Below, piece after piece: positions 1 to 8,670 of a stretch of 59,925 nucleotides of DNA (position 1 is its first letter; each line of letters begins with the position of its first letter). Both the position numbers and the translations under genes were made by a program. This DNA comes from Chloroflexi bacterium UBA5189. Lineage in GTDB: Bacteria > Chloroflexota > Limnocylindria > Limnocylindrales > CSP1-4. The notes beneath the pieces were generated by a model, which saw only the letters and a program-made list of their open reading frames with translations, searched no databases and was not told the DNA's origin. The stretch covers positions 1 to 59,925 of the forward strand of contig DHWF01000039.1 of the NCBI GenBank assembly GCA_002413045.1, written 5' to 3'.

Positions 1-2
1 TC

Positions 3-815
3 GACGTGACCGAGCAGATGATCCGGTACTTCGTCGACAAGGTCCACGACCGGATCGGCCTCCTGCCGCGGCCGCGCATGATCATCGGTATCCCGTCGGG
101 CGTGACCGAGGTCGAGAAGCGCGCCGTGCTCGACGCGGCCCTCAACGCCGGCGCCCGCTGGGCGCGCCTGATCGAGGAGCCCATGGCCGCGGCCATCGGC
201 GCGGGCCTGCCCGTCAGCGAGCCCTCGGGCAGCCTCATCGTCGACATCGGTGGCGGCACCACCGAGGTGGCGGTCATCAGCCTCGGCGGCATCGTCGTGA
301 GCCGGAGCATCCGGATCGGCGGCGACGAGATGGACGTCGACATCGTCAACTTCGCACGCCGCGAGTACAACCTGTTCCTCGGCGAGCGAACCGCCGAGGA
401 CATCAAGATCGCGATCGGGTCGGCGTATCCCGGCGAGTGGGATTCGCAGCGGGTCAACCTGCGCGGCCGCGACCTCCTGACCGGCCTGCCGCGCAGCGTC
501 GAGGTCGGGGCGGACCAGATCCGCGAGGCGATCGAGCCGTCGGTCCAGCAGATCGTCGACACGATCCGCGACACGATCGAGGAGACGCCGCCGGAGCTCG
601 TCGCCGACATCATGGACCAGGGCATCGTGCTGGCCGGGGGCGGTGCGCTGCTCGCGGGCCTCGACCGGCGCGTGGCCGAGGCGACCCAGATGCCGGTGCA
701 CGTCGCCGACGACCCCCTCACGTGCGTGGTGCGTGGCACCGGCGAGGTCCTCCAGGATCTCGACCGGCTCAGCCGCGTCCTCGTGACCGAGACGTATTCC
801 CGGCCGCTGCACTAG
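3..815 (+). CDS. mreB: Rod-shape-determining protein MreB (C-terminal part, 5' end outside window)
   Basis: This is the bacterial actin homologue that organises the elongation machinery under the cytoplasmic membrane. The reading frame is open from the first bases of the window and begins in the middle of the protein (DVTEQMIRYF), so the N-terminal ~75 residues lie upstream; the GTG at 6 is internal, not a start. The actin-fold phosphate-2 motif DIGGGTTEVAV, the EEPMAAAIGAGL segment and the C-terminal adenosine motif AGGGALLAGLDRRV are all present. The stop is 11 bp before mreC, the usual mreBC order. The fold and function are certain; only the missing 5' end limits the annotation. Confidence 0.96.
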   Translation, partial: DVTEQMIRYFVDKVHDRIGLLPRPRMIIGIPSGVTEVEKRAVLDAALNAGARWARLIEEPMAAAIGAGLPVSEPSGSLIVDIGGGTTEVAVISLGGIVVSRSIRIGGDEMDVDIVNFARREYNLFLGERTAEDIKIAIGSAYPGEWDSQRVNLRGRDLLTGLPRSVEVGADQIREAIEPSVQQIVDTIRDTIEETPPELVADIMDQGIVLAGGGALLAGLDRRVAEATQMPVHVADDPLTCVVRGTGEVLQDLDRLSRVLVTETYSRPLH

Positions 816-826
816 GACGGCCGCGG

Positions 827-1792
827 ATGAGCGCCCTGCTCGCCAACCGGTCCGCTCGCCGCCGAGTCGTCGCCTACGTCGCACTCCTGCTGACCTCGCT
901 GCTGCTGCTCACGGTCTCCTCGAATCCGTTCGTACGCGACCTGCAGCACGGTGTCGCCTTCGCGTTCAAGCCGATCCAGGAAGGCGTGGACGGCGTCGCC
1001 CGCAACGTGGCGTCCATCGGCTCGACGATCTCGGAGATCGACCAGCTGCGCCAGGAGAACGCGGCGCTCAAGGCGGACAACGAGCAGCTCCAGGAAGAGG
1101 CCCGCAGCGCGGCCGAGATTCAGCGCGAGAACGAGCTGCTGACGGGGCTCCTCCAGCTGCGCAACGGCCTCACCTACCACACCCAGGCGGTCACCGTGAT
1201 CGCGCGCGAGTCGTCGGAGGCGCGTCGGGCGATCGTCATCGATCGGGGCACCGACGACGGCATTGCGGCCGGCCAGATCGTCATCACGTCCGGCGGCGCA
1301 CTGGCGGGCCGGGTCACCGACGTCGGCCCGAACTTCGCCCACGTGGTGCTCATCAGCGATTCGAGCTCGACCGTCATCGGGCAGCTGCTCACGAGCGCCG
1401 CCACCGGCAAGGTCATCGGCCAGCTCGGCGGGGCGCTGGTCATGCAGGACGTCGATTCGGGGGCGAAGGTGACCGTCGGCGAGGAGGTCTTCACCGCCGG
1501 CATCGAGCTGAGCGGCGGGATCCGGTCGCCGTATCCGAAGGGGCTCCTGATCGGCGCGGTCGTCGACTTCACCCGCGACCCGAACGAGGTGGTCCAGACG
1601 GTCTTCCTGGAGCCGGCGGCGCCGCTCGACACGCTGGAGTACCTGCTCGTCATCACCGACTTCGAGGGCGGTATCTCCGGCCCGGTCGAGACCGGCGTCC
1701 CGTGCGACCCCACGAAGGGCGGGACGCTGCCGGACTCCGATCAGCCGTGCGCCTCCGATGCGCCCGGCGCAAGCGCTTCGCCCAAGCACTGA
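827..1792 (+). CDS. mreC: Rod-shape-determining protein MreC
   Basis: This 321-residue bitopic membrane protein links MreB to the periplasmic or extracellular peptidoglycan synthases. It shows a short cytoplasmic Arg-rich N-terminus, one membrane segment at about residues 15-32 (LLLTSLLLLTVSS), a coiled coil at about 65-105 (QLRQENAALKADNEQLQEE) and then the MreC beta-barrel domain with DRGTDDGIAAGQIVI. The C-terminal 30 residues are a low-complexity Pro/Ser/Ala tail. ATG 827 was chosen because it gives the full transmembrane segment and follows mreB by 11 bp; the frame extends upstream, but only as a shadow of mreB. No mreD or rodA follows, which is unusual for this locus. Confidence 0.95.
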   Translation: MSALLANRSARRRVVAYVALLLTSLLLLTVSSNPFVRDLQHGVAFAFKPIQEGVDGVARNVASIGSTISEIDQLRQENAALKADNEQLQEEARSAAEIQRENELLTGLLQLRNGLTYHTQAVTVIARESSEARRAIVIDRGTDDGIAAGQIVITSGGALAGRVTDVGPNFAHVVLISDSSSTVIGQLLTSAATGKVIGQLGGALVMQDVDSGAKVTVGEEVFTAGIELSGGIRSPYPKGLLIGAVVDFTRDPNEVVQTVFLEPAAPLDTLEYLLVITDFEGGISGPVETGVPCDPTKGGTLPDSDQPCASDAPGASASPKH

Positions 1793-2004
1793 GGCGCCGC
1801 CCGAGCCCCGCCAAAATCCCGTCGCCGCGACGCACCACCAGCCGGCGCCCGCTGGGCCCCGGACCGGCGCCTGCCAACCCGATCGGCACCGGACCCCACC
1901 GCAACGCACGCGGTACCCCCGGACTGATTGGCCATTGAGGCTGCGGTCCTCGAGAACGACGCTCCGGAAGCACTCATACCGCTGACACCGGAGTTCATTC
2001 CACG

Positions 2005-4185
2005 ATGCGTTCTCGAACACTTCTTGCGGCCGCGTTCGCCGCCCTGACGGCCTTCGCCCCGATCGCCATCGCCCCTGCCTTCGCCTCGTCGACGACGCCG
2101 AGATGGGCGGGCATGACCGCCGATGCGGTGGCCGCGTCCCCGAAGGTGGTCATCGTGGTCGGCGCCACGGAATCGACGACGCCGAGCTATCGCTCCGACG
2201 CCGACACGATCGCCGCCGAGGCGCTCAAGTACACCCCCAACGTGATCAAGCTGTATAGCCCCAACGCCACCTGGGCGTTGGTCAAGGCCGCCGCCCAGAA
2301 CGCCAGCATCTTCATCTATCTCGGCCACGGCTACGGCTATCCGAGCCCGTACCGGGCGGTCCTGAGCCCGAGCGTCCAGGACGGCATGGGTCTCAATACG
2401 ACGGCCGGCATCAGCGACTCGACCAAGACCTACTACGGTGAGTCGCTCATCGCGAGCGACATCCGGTTCGCCAAGAACGCCGTCGTCCTGCTGAACCACC
2501 TGTGCTACTCGGCGGGCAGCTCCGAGAGCGGCGCCCCCGAGCCGACGATCCCCGTCGCCCGCGAGCGTGTCGACAACTTCGCATCGGGCTTCATCAAGGC
2601 CGGTGCGCGAGCGGTCATCGCCCAGTCGTGGACGAGTGGCGTGATCTACGCGATCCGGTCGATCTTCACCACGGACGAGACGATCGGCGACCTGTGGACC
2701 AACGCGCCCAACAACCAGGGCCACATCCAGCCGTTCGTGCCGGTCCGCAACCCGCAGTTCCAGGGCGCCCTCGACCCGGACACGATGACGACGGGCTTCC
2801 ACCGATCCATCGTCGCTGCCTGGGACATGCGCACCACCGACGTGGTGGCTGGCGCGACCGCATCCGCCACGACGTCCGGCTCGGACACGATCGCGCCGGC
2901 CCTGTGGTCCGTCGACGGGCCGCTGGCCCTCTCGCCGAACTTTGACGGCGTCGCCGACCGGCTCAACCTCCTGGCGCGCTGGTCGGAGACGGTCAACTGG
3001 ACCGCCACGATCCGGAACGCCGCCGATGAGGTCGTGCGCACCCAGAGCGGCTCCGGTTACCAGGGCGTGGTGACCTGGGACCTGAAGGTCAACGGCAGCC
3101 TCGCGCCGGCCGGCGACTACACCTACACGCTCCATGCGACCGACCTCGCCGGCAACGCCGGGGCGGACGGCACCGGCAGCTTCACGATCGAGGACCAGCC
3201 GACCTCGGACACAGGCGTGCTGGCCTTCGTTTCGACGACGCCCCTCGTGACCACATTCTCGACCGTCGTGTTCGCGCTCACCTTCAGCGCCCCCGTGACG
3301 GGCCTCCAGCCGGCCGACCTGACCCGCGTCGGGAGCGCCCCGAACTGCGTCATCGGCGCGCCGGTCGGCAGCGGCGCCGCCTACACGATCACGCTCACCA
3401 GCTGTTCGACGGGCACCGTCGGCCTGTACCTGAACGCGGGCACGGTCTCGGACGCGGCACTCAATCTCGGTCCCGGCGGCCCGATCAGCACCCCCCGGGT
3501 CACGATCGACCGAACCGCGCCGAAGGCGACCGCACCGAAGCCGATCCTGCGGACCGGCCTGCCGCTCGAAGGCCCCTCGACCTCCCAGCGGCTCCTCATC
3601 AAGATCAGCTGGACCGGCACCGACAGCGGCGCGGGTATCGCCAGCTACGACGTCGCCCGGAGCTACGACGGCGGCGCGTACCTGACCATCGCCAGTGCCA
3701 CGACGGCGACGTCGCTCAACTGGACGATGAACCCCGGCCACAACTACCGGTTCCGGGTTCGGGCGCGTGACAAGGCGGGCAACCTCGGTGCGTGGGTCTA
3801 CGCCTCCACCTGGAACTCGAGCCTCATCCAGCAGTCGAGCACGTTCGTCACGTACGCGGGGGCATGGGCCACCACCTCCAACACCGCGAACAGTGGGGGC
3901 TCCGCGAACTCGGCCTCCACAGCCGGCGCCTCGGCTACGTTCACGTTCAGCGGCCGCGCGGTCGCGTGGGTCGGCACGCTGCGCGACACGGCTGGTGCGG
4001 CCCAGCTCTATGTCGACGGCGTCCTGGTCACGACGATCGATACGGTTGGCACCTCGACGACCTACCGCGAGGTCGTCCTCGGCAAGGCGTGGACCACGTA
4101 CGCGTCACACACCATCAAGATCGTGGTCGTGGGGACGGCGGATCGGCCGCAGGTCGATCTCGATGCGTTCGAGGTGATCCGCTAG
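2005..4185 (+). CDS. Secreted caspase-fold (clan CD-like) putative peptidase with Ig/Fn3-like modules
   Basis: This 726-residue protein has a Sec signal peptide (residues 1-27, AxA-like ending at AFA). Residues ~45-290 look like a clan CD (caspase/gingipain) fold. A hydrophobic strand is followed by His-Gly (FIYLGHGYG, His108), and a second hydrophobic strand is followed by Cys (VVLLNHLCYSAG, Cys167), the spacing and context of a His/Cys dyad. Residues ~299-395 are a FlgD-like Ig module (SPNFDG...AGDYTYTLHATDLAGN). They are followed by a bacterial Ig-like module (~398-500), an Fn3-like module (~505-605, with DKAGNLGAW) and a C-terminal beta domain (~615-726, ending VDLDAFEVIR). The last ~320 residues match the tail of the next protein. 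GGAG lies 11 nt before ATG. Peptidase activity is inferred from the motifs; the substrate is unknown. Confidence 0.75.
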   Translation: MRSRTLLAAAFAALTAFAPIAIAPAFASSTTPRWAGMTADAVAASPKVVIVVGATESTTPSYRSDADTIAAEALKYTPNVIKLYSPNATWALVKAAAQNASIFIYLGHGYGYPSPYRAVLSPSVQDGMGLNTTAGISDSTKTYYGESLIASDIRFAKNAVVLLNHLCYSAGSSESGAPEPTIPVARERVDNFASGFIKAGARAVIAQSWTSGVIYAIRSIFTTDETIGDLWTNAPNNQGHIQPFVPVRNPQFQGALDPDTMTTGFHRSIVAAWDMRTTDVVAGATASATTSGSDTIAPALWSVDGPLALSPNFDGVADRLNLLARWSETVNWTATIRNAADEVVRTQSGSGYQGVVTWDLKVNGSLAPAGDYTYTLHATDLAGNAGADGTGSFTIEDQPTSDTGVLAFVSTTPLVTTFSTVVFALTFSAPVTGLQPADLTRVGSAPNCVIGAPVGSGAAYTITLTSCSTGTVGLYLNAGTVSDAALNLGPGGPISTPRVTIDRTAPKATAPKPILRTGLPLEGPSTSQRLLIKISWTGTDSGAGIASYDVARSYDGGAYLTIASATTATSLNWTMNPGHNYRFRVRARDKAGNLGAWVYASTWNSSLIQQSSTFVTYAGAWATTSNTANSGGSANSASTAGASATFTFSGRAVAWVGTLRDTAGAAQLYVDGVLVTTIDTVGTSTTYREVVLGKAWTTYASHTIKIVVVGTADRPQVDLDAFEVIR

Positions 4186-4307
4186 CCGCCTGTCGTGCCG
4201 CCGCTCCAATCCGCACCGGACCGCACCAGACGCCACCGGTACCACCCAGATTCGGACTTTCGTAGGGCTGTGACCGGCGCGGCTCGCCCCGTACCGTCGG
4301 TGATCCT

Positions 4308-7300
4308 GTGGAGTTGGTGACCCTACCCCGTCCCATTGTTCGCCGCTCGCCCCGGCCGTGGCTCGCGCTTGCGCTGGCCGTGCTCGTGGGCGGCCCGGCG
4401 CTGCTCGCGCCGACCGGCGCGGCCGCCGGCCCGGCTGCCACGGTCGCTGACGCGAACAGCAGCCGCGCCCAGGCGGCCGGCGGCGGTCCACCGTTGCCCC
4501 CCGCCGACGGAACCGCCGGCGATACCCCTGGCGAGGGCCCGCCCGACGGGACCGACCCGGGCACGTCGCCCACGATCCAGTACCTCCAGTCGGAGGAGCA
4601 TGCCCACGACAAGATCGACTTCCAGCCCGGCGGCCGAGTGACCGTGCCGTTCACGCCCCGCTCCGGCGATGACTGGCAGGTCGACGGGCAGTCGCCCCGC
4701 GCGCTGCCGGCCGGCCACGCCACCGGCCTCCAGATGCGCGCGGAGGCGCCCGGCGCGACCTGGGCCGCCGGCGCACCCGGGGATCTCGCCGGCGCCGGCC
4801 AGGACTCGTCCGTCGACGAACCCTCCAGCGGCGGACCCGCGGCCGATGCGCAACCCGTGTCGTCGACGACCATGTCCCCTGCCGACGAGCCGACCTCCGC
4901 CATGGCGATCGGCGCGGGCGGGCTCCGGCGCGAGGTGTTCGGGTTCCTGCCGTACTGGGCGATCGGCGACAGCACCACGGTCCTCGACTGGCGAACGCTG
5001 TCGACCGTCGCCTACTTCAGCGTCGGGTGCCTCCAGAACGGCGCCCTCGACAAGGTCAACCCGGACGGTTCCGCGACGACCGGCTGGGCCGGCTGGACCA
5101 GCTCGAAGATGACCTCGATCATCAACGCCGCCCACAAGAACCACACCCGCGTCGTCCTCACGATCTCGTGCTTCGCGTGGAGCAGCTCCGGCGCCACCCG
5201 CCAGGCACGGCTGCTCGGCAGCGCGACCGCTCGGTCGACCCTCGCCAAGGCGGCCGCGGCCGCCGTTCGCGATCGCGGCGCGGATGGGATCAACCTCGAC
5301 TTCGAGCCCATCGCTGCGGGCTACGCCGACGACTTCACGCTCCTCGTGCGCTCGATCCGCAGCGAGCTCAACAAGATCCACGCCGGCTACCAGCTCACGT
5401 TCGACACGATGGGCTCGATCGGCAACCAGCCCATCGCCGCCGCGACCGCGCCGGGCGGCGCCGACGCGATCTTCATCATGGGCTACGACTACCGAACCGC
5501 GAGCTCGTCGGTGGCCGGGTCGATCTCGCCCCTCAGCGGCCCGCGCTACGACCTGACCGACACGATCAAGGCGTACACCGCCAAGGTCTCGCCCTCGAAG
5601 CTGATCCTCGGCGTTCCGTACTACGGGCGGGCGTGGTCGACCGCGTCCGATGCGGTCAATGCAGCAACGCTGAACCAGGCCAAGTACGGCAGCAGCGCCG
5701 CGCCGACGTACGCCCAGGCGATGGACCAGGTCGAGCTGCACGGGCGCCGCTACGACTCGGTCGAGCAGGCGCCGTGGACCGCCTACCGAAAGCAGACGTG
5801 CACGACGACCTACGGCTGCGTGACCTCGTGGCGCGAGCTGTACTACGACGACGCGGCCTCGCTCAAGCTCCGCTACGACCTCGTCAATCGCCTGGCCCTC
5901 CGCGGGGCGGGCATCTGGGCGCTCGGCGATGACGGGACGCGGCCGGAGCTCCGGACGGCCCTCGCCGACAAGTTCCTCGCCGACAGGACCGCGCCGCTGA
6001 CCGGCATCGTGACGCTGGCGCAGCAGCAGCGCGACCAGGCATTCCGCGTCGCGTGGGCCGGCTGGGACGACAGCTCGATCGCACGCTACGACGTCCAGGT
6101 CTCGGTCAACGGCGGCGCGTGGACCGCGTGGCTGACCGGCACGACCCTGACCAGCAGCATCTATCCGGGCGTCGAAGGGCGGATGTACGCATTCCGCGAC
6201 CGGGCAACCGACATCCACGGCAACGTGTCGGCCTGGAAGTCGCTCCCGCTCGGCGACCTCGCGGTGCCCGGCTCGATCACCGTCGGCGGCTTCGCCACGG
6301 TCGTCACGGACGGGCTCCACATGCGCGCCTCCGCCTCGACCGGCGCGGCGATCATGACCACCCTGTCTGCTGGTGACGCGCTCCAGGTCATCGGCGGCCC
6401 GGTGAGCGGCGAGGGCTACACGTGGTACGAGGTGTCCGGCCCCGCCAGGCAGTGGGCGCCGGTCGATCCGATGCAGGTCGGTGGCTGGGTCGCGGCCTTC
6501 GGCAACGGCGCGACCAACGTCGATCCGCGACGGCCCGTGTACGCCACCCTCGTCAACGCCGGCATCACGGGCATGCAGCTCGCCAACGGCGGCCAGCGCG
6601 TGATCACCCCGAACGGCACGCTGCGGGTCGCGTGGACCAACCACGTCGACTTCGACAGCCTCGACCTGCGCGTGTTCCGTCTCGACGGCACCATGCTCGG
6701 CTCGGTCGGGCTCGGCGGCACCGGTGCGGGTGCCCACGTCTTCAACTGGGACGGTCGGGTCGGTGGCAACCGCGTCCCGGACGGGGAGTACGTGCTCCAG
6801 CTGGAGGGCATGCGCGGGACGAGCGCCTACAGCGCCCCGTCCGCCAGCCCCGTCAGCGCCATCCAGATCGCGAAGTTCGGGATCATCGTCGCCGACACGC
6901 CACCGACGACAGTCGTGTCGTTCGCGCGTCCGCCGTCGCCCACGAAGGCGACCACGCTCACCTGGAAGCTCACCTTCGGCGGCCCGGTGAGCAGGCCCTC
7001 GCTGACCGACGTCGTGCGCACGGGCACCGCGACCAGCTGCGTGGTCGGCGCCCCGATCGGCAGCGGCTCGACCTTCACGGTCACGGTGACGGGCTGCAGC
7101 CAGGGCACCGTCACGCTCGGCATGAAGGCCAGGGAGGTCTTCGATGCCGTCCACAACTGGGGGCCGCTGACGCAGGTCAACGCGCCCACCGTGATCATCG
7201 ATCGATCGGCTCCCGTGTCCGCCGCGCCGAAGGTGCGCCTCCGATCGGGCGTGACGCTCGCTTCCTCGTCAACGACCACCGGCCTCTTCTCCACGCTCAC

Positions 7301-7880
7301 CTGGTCGGCCGGCGATCCCGGCGGCGCCGGCGTGCTGAGCTACGACCTCCGTCGCAGCGTCGACGGCGCCGCCTTCGCGCCGCTCCTCAGCGGCGTCTCG
7401 ACGACTTCGATGTTCCTCGCCCTGACGCCTGGGCACGCCTACCGGTTCGAGGTCCGCGCCCGCGACAGGGCCGGCAACCTCGGCGCCTGGACGGCCGGCT
7501 CGACGATCCGCGCGTACTTGCCTCAGCAGACCTACGCCGGCTTGAGCTGGAAGGGCACCTGGAAGAGCGCGACCGTCGCCCAATGCTCCGGCGGCTCGGT
7601 CCGGTACGCGACGGCCGCGGGCGCGAGCGCCGCCTACTCCTTCACCGGCCGCTCCATCGCGTGGGTCACGACGCTCGGGCCGGATCGCGGCGCGGCCAGG
7701 GTGTACGTGGACGGCATCCTCGTGACGACGATCGACCTGCACGCAACGACACTGGCGTATCGCCGCGTGGCCTTCGCGAAGGCATGGTCGACGACCGGGG
7801 CGCACAGCCTGCGGATCGTGGTCGTCGGGACGGCCGGCCGCCCACGGGTCGACGTGGACGCCTTCGAAGTCATCCGCTAG
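4308..7880 (+). CDS. Secreted GH18-family glycoside hydrolase (YaaH/chitinase-like) with SH3b domain
   Basis: This 1190-residue exported protein has a signal peptide/TM at ~18-42, a Pro/Ala/Gly-rich linker, and a GH18 barrel at ~205-560. The GH18 catalytic motif DGINLDFE (Asp326-Glu333) is intact, together with FIMGYDYR, GVPYYGRAW and GIWALGDDG, so hydrolysis of a GlcNAc-containing polymer (chitin-like or peptidoglycan) is likely. An Fn3-like module follows (~560-650), then a bacterial SH3 (SH3b) cell-wall-binding domain (~658-730), a FlgD-like module (~745-850), and a three-part tail (~865-1190) homologous to that of the upstream secreted protein. The GTG start at 4308 is preceded by TACCGT 10 nt upstream and no Shine-Dalgarno. 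GTG 4317 is an alternative. The activity class is well supported, but the substrate is not fixed. Confidence 0.85.
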   Translation: MELVTLPRPIVRRSPRPWLALALAVLVGGPALLAPTGAAAGPAATVADANSSRAQAAGGGPPLPPADGTAGDTPGEGPPDGTDPGTSPTIQYLQSEEHAHDKIDFQPGGRVTVPFTPRSGDDWQVDGQSPRALPAGHATGLQMRAEAPGATWAAGAPGDLAGAGQDSSVDEPSSGGPAADAQPVSSTTMSPADEPTSAMAIGAGGLRREVFGFLPYWAIGDSTTVLDWRTLSTVAYFSVGCLQNGALDKVNPDGSATTGWAGWTSSKMTSIINAAHKNHTRVVLTISCFAWSSSGATRQARLLGSATARSTLAKAAAAAVRDRGADGINLDFEPIAAGYADDFTLLVRSIRSELNKIHAGYQLTFDTMGSIGNQPIAAATAPGGADAIFIMGYDYRTASSSVAGSISPLSGPRYDLTDTIKAYTAKVSPSKLILGVPYYGRAWSTASDAVNAATLNQAKYGSSAAPTYAQAMDQVELHGRRYDSVEQAPWTAYRKQTCTTTYGCVTSWRELYYDDAASLKLRYDLVNRLALRGAGIWALGDDGTRPELRTALADKFLADRTAPLTGIVTLAQQQRDQAFRVAWAGWDDSSIARYDVQVSVNGGAWTAWLTGTTLTSSIYPGVEGRMYAFRDRATDIHGNVSAWKSLPLGDLAVPGSITVGGFATVVTDGLHMRASASTGAAIMTTLSAGDALQVIGGPVSGEGYTWYEVSGPARQWAPVDPMQVGGWVAAFGNGATNVDPRRPVYATLVNAGITGMQLANGGQRVITPNGTLRVAWTNHVDFDSLDLRVFRLDGTMLGSVGLGGTGAGAHVFNWDGRVGGNRVPDGEYVLQLEGMRGTSAYSAPSASPVSAIQIAKFGIIVADTPPTTVVSFARPPSPTKATTLTWKLTFGGPVSRPSLTDVVRTGTATSCVVGAPIGSGSTFTVTVTGCSQGTVTLGMKAREVFDAVHNWGPLTQVNAPTVIIDRSAPVSAAPKVRLRSGVTLASSSTTTGLFSTLTWSAGDPGGAGVLSYDLRRSVDGAAFAPLLSGVSTTSMFLALTPGHAYRFEVRARDRAGNLGAWTAGSTIRAYLPQQTYAGLSWKGTWKSATVAQCSGGSVRYATAAGASAAYSFTGRSIAWVTTLGPDRGAARVYVDGILVTTIDLHATTLAYRRVAFAKAWSTTGAHSLRIVVVGTAGRPRVDVDAFEVIR

Positions 7881-7899
7881 GCATGCCCGCCGGCGCCCG

Positions 7900-7905
7900 T
7901 ACACT
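7900..7905 (+). promoter_or_regulatory. -10-like box, apparent leaderless start
   Basis: TACACT ends 9 nt before ATG 7915, and no Shine-Dalgarno lies between. Transcription would start at or next to the start codon. This is one of several such boxes in the window. Confidence 0.4.
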
Positions 7906-7914
7906 CCGCGGGCG

Positions 7915-8670
7915 ATGACCTCCCAACTTGGCGCGGGCACATGGGTCGTGCTGCCGACGTACGAGGAAGCCGAGAACCTGCCCGGGATCGCCGCGGCGAT
8001 CCTGGCGGCGTTGCCGGCCGCAACGCTGCTCATCGTCGACGACAGCTCCCCCGACGGCACCGGCGAGATCGCCGATCGACTGGCCACCGAGAACCCACGG
8101 GTCCGAGTCCGGCACCGGCCTGGCAAGGCAGGCCTCGGGCGGGCCTACCTCGACGGCTTCCGCGTTGCGCTCGACGGGGGCGCCACCTCGCTCGTCCAGA
8201 TGGATGCCGACTGGTCGCACGACCCGGCCGTGCTGCCGGCCCTCGTCGCGCCGATCGCGGCGGATCGGGCGGATCTCGTGATCGGCAGCCGATACGTCCG
8301 TGGCGGCGCCGTGCGCGACTGGGGCCTCGGCCGCCGGCTGATCTCACGCCTCGGCAGCGTCTTCGCGCGCACGGTCCTCAGCGTCCGGCCGCACGACCTC
8401 ACCGGCGGCTTCAAGGCCTGGCGCGCCGAGACACTGGCCGCGATCCCGTTCGACGGGGTCCACGCCGGCGGCTACGTCTTCCAGATCGAGATGACGTATC
8501 GGGCGAGCCGTGGCGGCGCGCGCATTGTCGAGGTGCCGATCACGTTCAAGGACCGGCGCGTCGGGCGATCGAAGATGTCGCGCCGGATCATCGTCGAGGC
8601 GCTCCTCGTCGTCGTCCGGCTCCGGTGGGACGAGCTCCGTGGCCGTCGTCCATGGCGTCGGAGCCGGTGA
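7915..8670 (+). CDS. Polyprenol-phosphate mannosyltransferase-like GT2 (DPM1/Ppm1 type)
   Basis: This 251-residue soluble GT-A enzyme resembles dolichol/polyprenol monophosphomannose synthases, which transfer mannose (or another hexose) from a nucleotide sugar to a polyprenyl phosphate at the membrane. Visible motifs are LPTYEEAENLP at the N-terminus, IVDDSSPDGTG, the metal-binding QMDADWSHDP (DAD near residue 97), SRYVRGG, LTGGFKAWR and the C-terminal ITFKDRRVGRSKMSRRI signature. There is no multi-TM C-terminal extension, so it is the Ppm1 catalytic-domain type. The next glycosyltransferase starts 19 bp inside its 3' end, so the two are probably cotranslated. The family is confident; sugar specificity is not established. 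Confidence 0.87.
   Translation: MTSQLGAGTWVVLPTYEEAENLPGIAAAILAALPAATLLIVDDSSPDGTGEIADRLATENPRVRVRHRPGKAGLGRAYLDGFRVALDGGATSLVQMDADWSHDPAVLPALVAPIAADRADLVIGSRYVRGGAVRDWGLGRRLISRLGSVFARTVLSVRPHDLTGGFKAWRAETLAAIPFDGVHAGGYVFQIEMTYRASRGGARIVEVPITFKDRRVGRSKMSRRIIVEALLVVVRLRWDELRGRRPWRRSR

Noticed and set aside
1793..2004. Possible gene or mreD remnant between mreC and the caspase-like gene
   Set aside because: No hydrophobic frame typical of MreD and no conserved motif in either strand; only a CATACC-like promoter box and a Shine-Dalgarno are visible.
812..2020. 402-codon minus-strand open frame over mreC
   Set aside because: Shadow of mreC; its translation has no family features.
1741..3741. 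666-codon minus-strand open frame opposite the caspase-like gene
   Set aside because: Arg/Gly/Ala low-complexity translation without a recognisable motif; the plus-strand protein has a signal peptide and conserved modules.
4323..7154. 943-codon open frame on the minus strand opposite the GH18 gene
   Set aside because: It is the antisense shadow of a GC-rich gene: Arg/Asp/Gly/Val-rich composition, no domain motifs, and the plus-strand frame has clear GH18 and SH3b motifs.
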